This document shows positions 9,707 through 18,400 of a stretch of 64,000 nt of DNA, in pieces (position 1 is the stretch's first letter; each line of letters begins with the position of its first letter). The translations under genes and the position numbers were made by a program. The stretch covers positions 6,696,001-6,760,000 of the forward strand of contig NZ_CP108784.1 in the NCBI RefSeq assembly GCF_045207655.1, read 5' to 3'. This DNA is from Embleya sp045207655 (GTDB lineage: Bacteria > Actinomycetota > Actinomycetes > Streptomycetales > Streptomycetaceae). Below the pieces are notes generated by a model. It was not told the DNA's origin and did no database searches. It worked only from the letters and a program-made list of their open reading frames with translations.

Positions 9707-10810
9707 ATGGCACGACCCATCACCATGATCGACCTGTTCGCGGGCTGCGGTGGAATGACGTCCGGATTCGCCGCCGCGAAGGGCTTTCGGCCGGTCATGG
9801 CGGTCGAGTGGAATCTGCACGCCGCCGCGACCTACGCCGCCAACTTCGGCGAGGCGCACATGCGCTGGGGCGACATCGCGGAGATCCCGGACAAGGACAT
9901 CCCGCGCGCCGACCTGATCATCGGCGGCCCGCCCTGCCAGGGCTTCTCCAACCTGGGCAGTCGCAACGTCGAGGACCCGCGCAACAAACTCTGGAAGGAA
10001 TACCTGCGCTTCGTGCGCCGGGCCAGGCCCAAGGTGTTCGTGATCGAGAACGTGGACCGCTTCCAGAAGTCCGCCGAGTTCGCGCTGCTGCTCGCGGAGG
10101 CGCAGCCCGGCGGCCTCCTGGAGGGGTACGTGTTGACCGACGCGCTGCTCCCGGCGGTGGACTACGGCGTTCCGCAGCGGCGCAAGCGGGCGATCGTGAT
10201 CGGCTCCCGGATCGGCGAGATCACCGTCCCCGAGCCGACCCACGGCCCCGGCCGCCCGCTGCGCTGGAACACCGTCCGGGACGCGATCGAGCACCTGCCG
10301 AGGATCCCCGGTACGACCAGCCTGCCGGTCGCCAGGACCGAGTTCTTCGGCCGCAGCGTGCCGGGCGTGTTCAAGGAGGCCGACCTGCATCTGGCCCGCA
10401 CGCCGATCGAGCGCTCGCTGCTGCGCTACGACTGCGTCCCGCCCGGCGGCGGCCGATTCGACCTGCCGGACCACCTGCTGCCGGACTGCTGGCGGAACAA
10501 GAAGACCGGCACGACGGACGTGATGGGCCGGATGCGCTGGGACCACCCGTCGCTGACCATCCGGACCGAGTTCTACAAGCCGGAGAAGGGTCAGTACCTG
10601 CACCCGCAGTGGAACCCGGACGATCCGACCGACCGGGTCAACCGCCCGATCACGCATCGCGAGGCGGCCCGGCTCCAGTCCTTCTCGGATACCTTCGTGT
10701 GGTGCGGATCCAAGACCGAGATCGCCCGGCAGATCGGCAACGCGGTGCCGCCCGGGCTCGCGGAGGCGATCGCCCGGCACTTGAAGCCGCGGTTGCTGGC
10801 GGCGCGGTAG
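9707..10810 (+). CDS. dcm: DNA (cytosine-5) methyltransferase
   Basis: A 367-residue m5C methylase with motif I DLFAGCGGMTSGF (SAM site), motif IV GGPPCQGFS with the catalytic Cys, motif VI VIENV, motif VIII PQRRKR, a target-recognition region around residues 185-310, and motif X IGNAVPP. It methylates cytosine in a short DNA site that cannot be predicted here. Preceded by vsr; no cognate restriction enzyme is adjacent. The following gene is convergent and unrelated. It may serve as the protective methylase of the MORC/DUF4420/Z1 operon at 52-58 kb. Confidence 0.93.
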   Translation: MARPITMIDLFAGCGGMTSGFAAAKGFRPVMAVEWNLHAAATYAANFGEAHMRWGDIAEIPDKDIPRADLIIGGPPCQGFSNLGSRNVEDPRNKLWKEYLRFVRRARPKVFVIENVDRFQKSAEFALLLAEAQPGGLLEGYVLTDALLPAVDYGVPQRRKRAIVIGSRIGEITVPEPTHGPGRPLRWNTVRDAIEHLPRIPGTTSLPVARTEFFGRSVPGVFKEADLHLARTPIERSLLRYDCVPPGGGRFDLPDHLLPDCWRNKKTGTTDVMGRMRWDHPSLTIRTEFYKPEKGQYLHPQWNPDDPTDRVNRPITHREAARLQSFSDTFVWCGSKTEIARQIGNAVPPGLAEAIARHLKPRLLAAR

Positions 10811-10856
10811 CGCGCGGAGCGCACGGGCGGGAGGAGCGGCGCCCGCCGGTCGCGGC

Positions 10857-11567
10857 TCAGGCGCCCGGGGCACCCTCGCCGTCGTCCGTCCCCGCGTCGT
10901 CCGTCTCCGCGTCGTCCGTCTCCGCGTCCAAGCCGTACATCCGGGGCGGGAGCTGCTGCTCCGCCCAGTCCAGTTCCGCGTCCAGGTCGAGCCAGATGCG
11001 GTCCCGGCGATCGCCCGGGGCATCGAGGTGGATCGCGACCCAGGTGAAGATGCCGCACACCGTGGCCCGGGCCCGGTCCGGCGCGCTGATCTGCGCCGCG
11101 AACCAGACGGCCACGCCGGCGCGGGTGGGGATCAGATACTGCTCGTTGTCCGGGGCGGGCCGGCCGGTGGTCGCGCAGCGCGGCGGTTCCAGCACCTTCA
11201 TCCAGGTCAGCACCGCGCCCGGAGCCTGGTCCTCGAAGCACTCGGTGACCGATTCGCGGATCGCGCCGGCCGGGTCCTCGCCGAGCCAGCCGAACCACGC
11301 GTCGTCCTCGAGCAGCTTGGTGAAGTCGTCCCGCGGCGGCCCGTGGTGCGGGTTCTCCCGGTACTCGCCGGTCAACAGCCCGTCCGGACCGACCACCCAC
11401 GCGCCTCGGATCGCCTCACCGGGCACGTATCCGTTGGGGTCGTCGGCGAACGCCGGATCGATCTCGGCGACCGAACCGCCCGGACTCCGCGCGGCGGCGG
11501 CGAGCAGCCCCTGATCGTCCGGAACCCGGCGCCGCGCTCCGGAACCGGTCGCCGAGGACTCACCCAT
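10857..11567 (-). CDS. Hypothetical acidic-tailed protein
   Basis: A 236-residue protein of no family I recognise. The middle is tryptophan-rich and globular-looking (WFGWLGEDPAGAIRES; WAEQQLPPRMYGL). The C-terminus ends in an acidic repeat, DAETDDAETDDAGTDDGEG, encoded by about three copies of a 15-base tandem repeat at about 10875-10925. Repeat number probably varies between strains. ATG 11567 with AGGAG about ten bases upstream is preferred over the longer open frame. No signal peptide or membrane segment is visible. Confidence 0.6.
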   Translation of the reverse strand: MGESSATGSGARRRVPDDQGLLAAAARSPGGSVAEIDPAFADDPNGYVPGEAIRGAWVVGPDGLLTGEYRENPHHGPPRDDFTKLLEDDAWFGWLGEDPAGAIRESVTECFEDQAPGAVLTWMKVLEPPRCATTGRPAPDNEQYLIPTRAGVAVWFAAQISAPDRARATVCGIFTWVAIHLDAPGDRRDRIWLDLDAELDWAEQQLPPRMYGLDAETDDAETDDAGTDDGEGAPGA

Positions 11568-11699
11568 GCGTGCCACTCTCCTGTGCGGTCGATCCCGCGC
11601 GGTCGATCCCGCGCGGTCGATGGCGTCGCGGGCCGATCGGTTCGGCCCGGGACGAGTGCGCAATTCTCGCGCACCGGGCGCGGGCGTGGTCGGCCCGGG

Positions 11700-13115
11700 T
11701 CAGCGCCCCCAGGCCGCCGTGATCGCGGCCCTGTGCTCGGCGGCGCGCTCGCGGGCTTCGGCGGCCTCGGCGGACCGGCCCAGGGCGTCGGCCAGGCGGG
11801 CCCGGCCCAGCCAGTTGTACGGGCTGGTCGGGCGGAGGTTGATCCGCTCGCTGAGCAGCGTCCGGGCCAGGTCGTGCCGGTTCGCCCGCAGCGCCGCCTC
11901 GACCAGGGTCTGCTGGATCGCGTCGCGCTGGGCGTGGCTGCCGCCGAAGGTGTTCAGGTGGTGCCGGATCGGGACGAGGATGTCGACGGTGTCCGCGTAC
12001 CGGCCCTGTTCGAAGGCGACCAGCGCGCGGCAGACCGGCAGGCCGACCTGCGCCGTCATCCGGTCGTTGGCCACCTCTCGGTGGGGTGTGCCGAGCCGGT
12101 TCTCGCGATTCTCGATCACCGCCTGAGCGGCGGCGATCCGGCCGGCGCCGAGGTAGGCCATCACGGCGTGCGTGTCGTTGAACGCGTAGTACGGGACGTC
12201 CGCGCGGGCCGCCCACGCGTCGGCGAGCCGGTTCCAGCGCTCGACCTGCGCGTTGCCGGTGAGGTGAATACGCCACAACAGGGCCGAGGCGTCCAGGAGT
12301 TCCATCGCGACACCGAGCGACCTGTCGTTGTGCAGTACCGCGTCGTGGATGGCCAGGGCACGATCGATCGCGCCGGCCTCGATCGAGAACAGCCCGTAGT
12401 GCCACCAGTTGTGCACGTTCAGGTAGTTGCCGCTCGTCCAGTCGGCGGTGCGGGCGTCCAGGTAGCGGATGCCCTCGGCGAACCGGCCCTGCATCTCGTA
12501 CGTGTGCACCACCGCGTGGATCGCCCACACGTCGCGCGGATTCGCGGCCACGGCGGTCGACCCGGCCTCCTCGGAGCGCGCGTAGTGGCCGGTCTCCTCC
12601 AGGCCGAACGCGGCCATCCCCAACACCGGACCGTAGTGCGGATCGTCCCGATCCCACGCGCTCAGCGCGCCGCCGACCCGATCGCGCAGGCGCAGCGCGT
12701 CGCCGGTGAGGAAGTCGATCTGATGGCCGACCAGCAGCGCGAGCGCGTCCCGGGGATAGGCCACGACCAACTCGTGCAGGATGTCCCCGGCCCGGTGGAT
12801 GTCGCCGGCCAGCCACGCCTCGGCGGCCCGCATGTGCGCGACCTCGCGGGCGCCGACCCGGGTGGGGGTCGGCACGAACGCGGCGTAGCGCTCGTTCGCG
12901 GCGGCGGCGTCCACCGACTCGGTGCCCAGCAGGCCCAGATAGGCCGCGAACACGTTGGCCATCGGCGCGTTCGGATTGGCCAGCAGCGCCGCCTCGACCT
13001 CGGTGCTTACCTCGGGTCGGAAGAACAACAGCGCGTCGAGCGCACGTTCGTAGTGCCGGACCGCCTCCGGACCCATGCCGGACAGTTCGAGCCCGTGCCG
13101 ATCCACCGTGCCCAT
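11700..13115 (-). CDS. TTC38-like tetratricopeptide repeat protein
   Basis: A 471-residue all-helical repeat protein resembling the tetratricopeptide-repeat protein 38 family. Typical helix pairs recur throughout, and the conserved HAVVHTYEMQGR and LNVHNWWHYGLF segments (about residues 210-260) mark this family. The function of the family is not established; it is probably a cytoplasmic scaffold or enzyme. ATG 13115 has GGAAGG upstream and excludes 14 poorly conserved residues. It stands alone, with unknown genes on both sides in the same direction. Confidence 0.75.
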   Translation of the reverse strand: MGTVDRHGLELSGMGPEAVRHYERALDALLFFRPEVSTEVEAALLANPNAPMANVFAAYLGLLGTESVDAAAANERYAAFVPTPTRVGAREVAHMRAAEAWLAGDIHRAGDILHELVVAYPRDALALLVGHQIDFLTGDALRLRDRVGGALSAWDRDDPHYGPVLGMAAFGLEETGHYARSEEAGSTAVAANPRDVWAIHAVVHTYEMQGRFAEGIRYLDARTADWTSGNYLNVHNWWHYGLFSIEAGAIDRALAIHDAVLHNDRSLGVAMELLDASALLWRIHLTGNAQVERWNRLADAWAARADVPYYAFNDTHAVMAYLGAGRIAAAQAVIENRENRLGTPHREVANDRMTAQVGLPVCRALVAFEQGRYADTVDILVPIRHHLNTFGGSHAQRDAIQQTLVEAALRANRHDLARTLLSERINLRPTSPYNWLGRARLADALGRSAEAAEARERAAEHRAAITAAWGR

Positions 13116-13199
13116 CGCGGGGTCCTTCCGTCGCGCCGATGAGACCCGATTAAACACGCCTCGCGGAGCGCGTAGACACCTCTCGCGGATAGCGCGAAC

Positions 13200-13949
13200 T
13201 CAGGACGCGGCGGCCTCCCACGCGCCCGGGGACCGGTAGTGGTTGTTGTGGCCCGCAGCCAGGACGGTACGCAGGCGCTCGACGTCGGGAGTGTCGGCGG
13301 GCAGGCGCAGCCGACCGAGCAGGGCGAGGCCGGCCGCCGTGTCGAGGCTGCCGTGGACGTCCCCGTAGCTGCCCCGAAGCCCCTGGAACAGGGCCGGGTG
13401 CAGCTCGGGTCGGGCCGCCGCGGCCTGGTACACCGGGTACTTGAGCGGCCAGGGCACCGGGCCCGAGCACTCCAGCACACGGCCGGCCCGCCGGAACAAC
13501 GGCTGGTCGTGGGCGACTCGACCCAGCCGGTCGAGATCGTTGCCCAGCACCTCGGCGAACGCCCGCTCCACGGTGGCTCGATCCTCGAACCAGTCCACCC
13601 AAAGGGAGTAGCCGACCGCCTCGTACTCCCGCTCCGCCTCCAACCGGGCGCGGTAGCCGGCCCAGAACACGTCGGCGGGAGGCGGGTCGGTCTTGCTCGC
13701 CAGTGCGAAACGCATCTCGCAGGTCACCCAATAGTCGTCCAACAGGTCCAGGAACCCGAACGCGAGCCGCAACCGCCCGGCCCCGTCCAGGTCCGGATCC
13801 GTGATCGCGACATCGGTCCAGGAATGCGCCAACTCGTTGCCGGTCATCGGTTCGTCGGGTGTCTCGGCGTCTCGCCACGTGCCGTCGTCGGACTCGGTGA
13901 TGCCTTCGATGGCGAGCCAGGCCCGGGCGTGCTCCGCGTCGTCGTCCAT
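13200..13949 (-). CDS. Hypothetical protein
   Basis: A 249-residue soluble protein, acidic, helical and rich in Trp/Tyr (AFGFLDLLDDYWVTCEMRFAL; YSLWVDWFEDRATVERAFAEVLG). No domain is recognised and no signal peptide or membrane segment is seen. Codon use is typical for this chromosome, so it is likely a real gene. It is upstream of and co-directional with the TTC38-like gene, 84 bases away, so they might share a transcript. Confidence 0.55.
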   Translation of the reverse strand: MDDDAEHARAWLAIEGITESDDGTWRDAETPDEPMTGNELAHSWTDVAITDPDLDGAGRLRLAFGFLDLLDDYWVTCEMRFALASKTDPPPADVFWAGYRARLEAEREYEAVGYSLWVDWFEDRATVERAFAEVLGNDLDRLGRVAHDQPLFRRAGRVLECSGPVPWPLKYPVYQAAAARPELHPALFQGLRGSYGDVHGSLDTAAGLALLGRLRLPADTPDVERLRTVLAAGHNNHYRSPGAWEAAAS

Positions 13950-14000
13950 GAGGCAAGTGTGTCGGAACGGGACGGGAACACGGCCGGGCCGGCGCGACGC

Positions 14001-14930
14001 CTACTCGCCCACCGGAGAGCCCAGTTCGCGCAACGCGGTGTCCAAGGGTGACGCGGACACCTCCAGGATCTTCGTCGTCACCGTCGCGTCGAGGGTGGAC
14101 GCGCCCTCGGTGAGGTAGAGCATCTCCTCGACCTCCGCCATGATCGGGTTCTCCAGGCCGATCGCGCGCACCTCCTCGGCCGTCATCCGGGTCAGCCGCG
14201 GGTCGGGTGAGCCGGTCAGCTCGGCGAGGCGTGCGGTGAGGTCCCGGATGGAGCTGGTCGACGACGGCACGTGCCACGCCCGGCCCCAGGATTCGGCCGA
14301 CCGCGCCGCCGCGACGAGGGTGCGGGCCACGTCGCCGGTGTAGGACCAGCTCTGCGGCGCGTCCAGGTCGCCGGGGATCGCGGCCGGGGTGCCGGCGAGC
14401 ACCTGCGGGACGACCAGGAAGTTGTACAACGAACCCGCTCCCGCCCCCAGGAAGTCGCTCGCGCGGACCTCGGTGACCAGGACCCGGCCCGCGTCGTGCG
14501 CGGCCAGCGCGTTCGTCCACATCTGCGCGCGGACGCGGCCCTTGACGGTGGTCGGGGCCATCGGCAGGTCTTCGGTCATCGGCCCGTCCACCGGGCCGTA
14601 GCCGTACAGGTTGCCGAGCATCACGTAGTGCGCCCCCGTGCGCTCCGCCGCCGTCAACATCGCCGCGGCCAGCGGCGGCCAGTCGATGGGCCAGCGATCG
14701 TAGGACGGCATCGCGCAGTTGAACAACGTCCGCGCACCGCGGGTGAGCTCGATCAGGCGGACGGTATCGGTCGCGTCGGCGGCGACGCGTTCGATCAGCG
14801 GGTGCACCGGGCCGCCACCGCGGCGGCTGACCACCCGTACCCGCTCACCAGACTCGGCGAGCAGCAGTGCGGTGGCCGAGCCGGTGGTGCCGGTACCGAC
14901 GACGACGTGGAAGACGGATGACGAGGACAT
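14001..14930 (-). CDS. NAD-dependent epimerase/dehydratase (extended SDR)
   Basis: A 309-residue cytoplasmic oxidoreductase-like protein. The N-terminal Rossmann strand and glycine loop read FHVVVGTGTTGSATALLL, and MLGNLYGYG carries the Tyr position typical of extended SDRs. A later SWSYTGDVARTLVAA segment matches sugar/flavonoid epimerase-type members. The active-site YxxxK is not clear, so this could be an atypical (NmrA-like) member. It is divergent from a GlxA-type regulator that probably controls it. ATG 14930 has GGAG just upstream. Confidence 0.75.
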   Translation of the reverse strand: MSSSSVFHVVVGTGTTGSATALLLAESGERVRVVSRRGGGPVHPLIERVAADATDTVRLIELTRGARTLFNCAMPSYDRWPIDWPPLAAAMLTAAERTGAHYVMLGNLYGYGPVDGPMTEDLPMAPTTVKGRVRAQMWTNALAAHDAGRVLVTEVRASDFLGAGAGSLYNFLVVPQVLAGTPAAIPGDLDAPQSWSYTGDVARTLVAAARSAESWGRAWHVPSSTSSIRDLTARLAELTGSPDPRLTRMTAEEVRAIGLENPIMAEVEEMLYLTEGASTLDATVTTKILEVSASPLDTALRELGSPVGE

Positions 14931-15050
14931 CAGCGCTCCGGGAAGGGGAGGAGGGGAAGTGGAGGTGTCCGAGGAGGACGTGATCACCTTCCCGCCCGGG
15001 CCGGGGCGTACGGTAGTGGCCGGAACGCCAAACATCCGGAGGTTCGGGCC

Positions 15051-16037
15051 ATGCATCGAATAGCCGTCGTGGCCGTGCCACCGGTGACCACGTTCGACCT
15101 GTCCATCCCGGAACTGGTGCTCGGTGGCGTCGACATGGTCGAGGGCGTGGCCGGCTACCGGGTGCGGGTGTGTACCGCCGAGCCCGGCGCCGTGGTCGGC
15201 ACCGGCAGTCTGGACATCGTGGTGCCGCACGGCCTCGACGCGATCGACGACGCCGAGACGGTGATCGTCACCGGCACGGGCGCCCGTGCCGATGCCGACC
15301 CGCGCGTCCTGGCCGCGCTGCGTGACGCCGCGGCGGCGGGGAAGCGGATGGCGTCGATCTGTACCGGCGCGTTCGTGCTGGCCCAGGCGGGCCTTCTGGA
15401 CGGGCGCGCGGCCACCACGTACTGGATGATGACCGAGGAGTTCCGCCGCCGCTTCCCGGCCGTGGACCTGCGGCCGGACGTGCTGTACGTCGAGGACGGC
15501 CCGATCCTGACCTCCGCCGGCCTGTCCGCCGGGATCGACCTGTGCCTGCACCTGATCCGGACCGACTACGGCGCCGCCACGGCCAACACGGTCGCGCGTC
15601 TGGTCGTCGCCGCGCCGGTACGCCCCGGCGGCCAGGCCCAGTTCATCGAATCACCGCTCCCACCGGAAAGCGGTGTGTCGCTCGCCGGCACCCGGGCCTG
15701 GGCGCTGGCCCGGCTCGACGAACCGCTCACGCTGGCCGACCTCGCCGCGCACGCGAGCACCAGCGTGCGTACCCTCACCCGCCGCTTCCACGCCGAGACC
15801 AGCCTCAGCCCACTGCAATGGCTGCTCCACCAACGGGTGGACCGGGCACGGGAGTTGCTGGAGACCACCGACCTGTCCATGGAACTGGTGGCACACCACA
15901 GCGGCATCGGCACCACCGACTCGCTGCGCAAACACCTGGTCCGCCGCACCGGCCTGACCCCCAGCGGCTATCGCGCGGCGTTCACCCGCACCCCCACCGA
16001 GCCGGCGGTCACCGCCCTCCGGACCCCGAACCCGTAG
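15051..16037 (+). CDS. GlxA-type AraC-family transcriptional activator
   Basis: A 328-residue regulator with an N-terminal DJ-1/PfpI (GATase1-like) sensing domain (about 1-180, with the nucleophile-elbow segment SICTGAFVLAQAGLLDGR) and a C-terminal AraC DNA-binding domain (about 225-315: LTLADLAAHASTSVRTLTRR, then SPLQWLLHQRVDRARELLE). It shares a 120-base divergent promoter region with the SDR gene and is inferred to activate it. The ligand is unknown. Confidence 0.88.
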   Translation: MHRIAVVAVPPVTTFDLSIPELVLGGVDMVEGVAGYRVRVCTAEPGAVVGTGSLDIVVPHGLDAIDDAETVIVTGTGARADADPRVLAALRDAAAAGKRMASICTGAFVLAQAGLLDGRAATTYWMMTEEFRRRFPAVDLRPDVLYVEDGPILTSAGLSAGIDLCLHLIRTDYGAATANTVARLVVAAPVRPGGQAQFIESPLPPESGVSLAGTRAWALARLDEPLTLADLAAHASTSVRTLTRRFHAETSLSPLQWLLHQRVDRARELLETTDLSMELVAHHSGIGTTDSLRKHLVRRTGLTPSGYRAAFTRTPTEPAVTALRTPNP

Positions 16038-16285
16038 GGGACACGCGTCCGGCCGCGTAGGGGACGAGCAACCGGTCGGCGCGCCGGGATGCATGCCCGC
16101 TACGCGGTCACGGTCGAGCCGCCGCTACGCGCCCGGGATGCACGTCCGCTACGCGCCCGCCGCGGCCGGCCGACCGCCGCCGTCAGGCACCCTGATCGGC
16201 CGTCGGCTCGGGCCCTCGGCGGCCGGTTCGCGGAGGGAGGGGGTTCCGGCTTACCCGACGTGCGGCCGCGTGGGATCGTCGGACG
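16038..16285. repeat. Intergenic region with short direct repeats
   Basis: Two copies of a 23-base element starting GGGATGCA and ending CGCTACGCG lie at about 16086-16106 and 16135-16155, differing at two or three positions. The decamer CGTAGGGGAC also appears twice near 16033-16070. No gene or clear promoter is seen; these look like small duplications. Confidence 0.5.
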
Positions 16286-17509
16286 ATGTACGAACCTGAC
16301 CGGCGGAACAGTGCGGCGTCCGGGCCCGTTCGGGGGCACGGGCAGGACGACACGCCCTTCACGCATCGGGGCTTCGGGGATGCCGACGTGGTGCTGGATC
16401 TTCCGGTGCCGGGTCGGCCTGCCCTGTTGCAGGTCGAGAGCGCGCCGGGGCGACACGTGCGGTTGTGGCGCGTCGATCGACCGGGTGGGCCGGTCGAGGA
16501 GTGTGTCTACGACGGTCCGCGCGAGGGCTCCGACGGCAGCATCCTGATCTCGGACCAGGGGCGGCGGGCGCTGCGGACGGTGCGGGTCCGGTGCTCCGGC
16601 GCGTGGTCCTTGCAGCTCAAACAACCGGACGCGGCGCGGGAGTTCGAGCGCTCGGTGGAGGGCTTCGGCAGCGAGGTGGTCTGCTACACGGGACCGCTCG
16701 GGGTGGCCAGGCTCACCGGCGCCCGGTCGGGTGGGCAGGTCGAGGTCCGAGTGGTGCCGCCGAGGGAAGGGGCGGCTGCGGGGGGCTGGCGGGGGATCGA
16801 TGAGCGCCGGCAACAAGCGTGGCAGCCACCGGAGTTCGAGGTCGCCGGACCGCGGCTGCTGGTCGTCACCGCGGGTGGCGCATGGTCGCTCGACGTCGAC
16901 CCGACGCCGCCGATTCGGCCCGATCTGCCCGAGGGCACGTTCGTGCTGCACGGTGTGGGCGACCTCGCGGCGATCGTGCCGATCACCCACCCGTCCGAGG
17001 TCTCGGTGTTGGAGGCGGTCTGGGTGTCGGGGGCCGAATTCACCTTGGTGTGCGGAGAGCCGAGGATCGCCGGCGCCCCCCTTCACCGGCTGGGGCCGGA
17101 TCGGCCATGTCTGCGGATTCGGCCCGGCGTCCGGGTTCGGGGCGGGATGCCGATTCAGATCTTCGGGCGCGGGAGCGAATGGGAGATACGGACGACCACA
17201 CCCACCGACACACCCTCGGGCACCGGCCTGGGCGTGGCCGATTACGACGCCGCGGACGTGGCCGGGTTCCGCGTACTCCCGACGCCGGTGACTTTCGGCC
17301 CCGACGAGCGGAGCTGGAAGCTGGGGGTGGCAACCATGCGGTGGCGACAGGCGGTATACCTGCCCGAGCGCGAGGCCGACCCGGAGCCCGATCCCGAGTC
17401 GCAGCACGCGGGTAAGGCGTCCGACACGTCGAACCCACCCCGACCGAGGCGCTCCTGGCCAGGCCGCCTGCTCGACCGGCTGCGCCTGCGGCCTCCGTCC
17501 GGCGACTGA
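16286..17509 (+). CDS. Hypothetical beta-rich protein
   Basis: A 407-residue protein without a recognised family. It appears to be built from several beta-strand blocks, each carrying a hydrophobic strand and a tryptophan strand (LLQVESAPGRHVRLWRV; AWSLQLKQ; LLVVTAGGAWSLDV; GSEWEIRT), suggesting an internally repeated beta fold. A basic Pro/Arg tail ends the protein. It has no signal peptide. It is co-directional with the GlxA gene but 248 bases away, so probably independently expressed. Confidence 0.6.
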   Translation: MYEPDRRNSAASGPVRGHGQDDTPFTHRGFGDADVVLDLPVPGRPALLQVESAPGRHVRLWRVDRPGGPVEECVYDGPREGSDGSILISDQGRRALRTVRVRCSGAWSLQLKQPDAAREFERSVEGFGSEVVCYTGPLGVARLTGARSGGQVEVRVVPPREGAAAGGWRGIDERRQQAWQPPEFEVAGPRLLVVTAGGAWSLDVDPTPPIRPDLPEGTFVLHGVGDLAAIVPITHPSEVSVLEAVWVSGAEFTLVCGEPRIAGAPLHRLGPDRPCLRIRPGVRVRGGMPIQIFGRGSEWEIRTTTPTDTPSGTGLGVADYDAADVAGFRVLPTPVTFGPDERSWKLGVATMRWRQAVYLPEREADPEPDPESQHAGKASDTSNPPRPRRSWPGRLLDRLRLRPPSGD

Positions 17510-17581
17510 CCGACACCCCGCCCACGACGCTTCCGTCGACCCGGGAGCCGCCCGACCACACCGCCCCGCGCGACGGTTTCG

Positions 17582-18313
17582 TCACACCGGCTCGAACTCC
17601 GCCTCCCGCATTCCCAACAACCGCCCCAACGCGCTTCGGCCCTCCTCGGTCGCCCGGACCGCCCGACCCGTGCCGACCCGCTCCGTCCACCCCCGGGCAC
17701 CGAACAGCCGGCACAGTTCGGCGCCGGCCGTGCCCGCGAGGTGGTGGCGGCGTTCGGTCCAGTCCAGGCAGGGCCGGGCCAACGGGCGCTTGCGCGACGT
17801 GGTGAGGTCGGCGCCCAGGTCGGTGAGCCACGCGATGCCCGGGTCGGTGAGCGCGAAGCCGGCGTCCTGGCGGAGCAGGTCCCGGGCGGTGAGCGCGTCG
17901 GTGATCGCCACGCCCAGCCGGCCGGCCAGGTGGTCGTAGCAGGTGCGGCCCCGGGCCAGGGCCGCACCTGCCGAGTGCGCGCGCAGCGAGTTCGCCGGAC
18001 GGGTGGTCACGGGCGTCGCGTACGCGGCCAGGTCCTCGACCATGCGGGCCACACCCGGGTCCGCGAGCCGGACGTACCGGTGTCGGCCCTGCCGCTCCTG
18101 GACCAGCAGGCCGCCCTCGACCAACCGGGTCAGATGCTCGCTGATCGTGGACGGCGCGACCCCGCAGTGCCGAGCCAGTTCGCCGCCGGTCCAGGCACGG
18201 CGGTCCAGGAGGGCGAGGCATACCGCCGCGCGGGTCTCGTCCGCGAGGAGTGCGGCGAGCGCGGCGAGTCGCGGGACCGAATCCGGGTCGGTGGCACGTG
18301 CGATCGAGTCCAT
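17582..18313 (-). CDS. ArsR-family winged-helix regulator
   Basis: A 243-residue regulator with an ArsR/SmtB winged helix (about 10-90: LADETRAAVCLALLDRRAWTGGELARHCGVAPSTISEHL, LLVQERQGRHRYVRL). It carries a long C-terminal extension with several Cys (RTCYDHLAGRLGVAITDAL, ELCRLFGARGW) common in actinobacterial members that sense organic ligands rather than metals. The classic metal-binding ELCVCDL motif is absent. It is divergent from the CoA-transferase gene with 87 bases between the starts and is likely its regulator. Confidence 0.85.
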   Translation of the reverse strand: MDSIARATDPDSVPRLAALAALLADETRAAVCLALLDRRAWTGGELARHCGVAPSTISEHLTRLVEGGLLVQERQGRHRYVRLADPGVARMVEDLAAYATPVTTRPANSLRAHSAGAALARGRTCYDHLAGRLGVAITDALTARDLLRQDAGFALTDPGIAWLTDLGADLTTSRKRPLARPCLDWTERRHHLAGTAGAELCRLFGARGWTERVGTGRAVRATEEGRSALGRLLGMREAEFEPV

Positions 18314-18400
18314 GCCGCCATCATCGGCCGGCGACGCTTCGGCGCGCGCCGAAGGGTCCGCCGCCGCGTCGTACGACTGACGCCCTGTCAAGATGGACAG

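Noticed and set aside
10811..10856. Inversion breakpoint repeat matching 57681-57891
   Set aside because: Both are G-rich but only loosely similar and in direct orientation; this is not evidence for recombination.
13239..14051. 270-codon plus-strand ORF
   Set aside because: Antisense to the hypothetical gene at 13200-13949, with Val/Arg/Gly-rich shadow composition.
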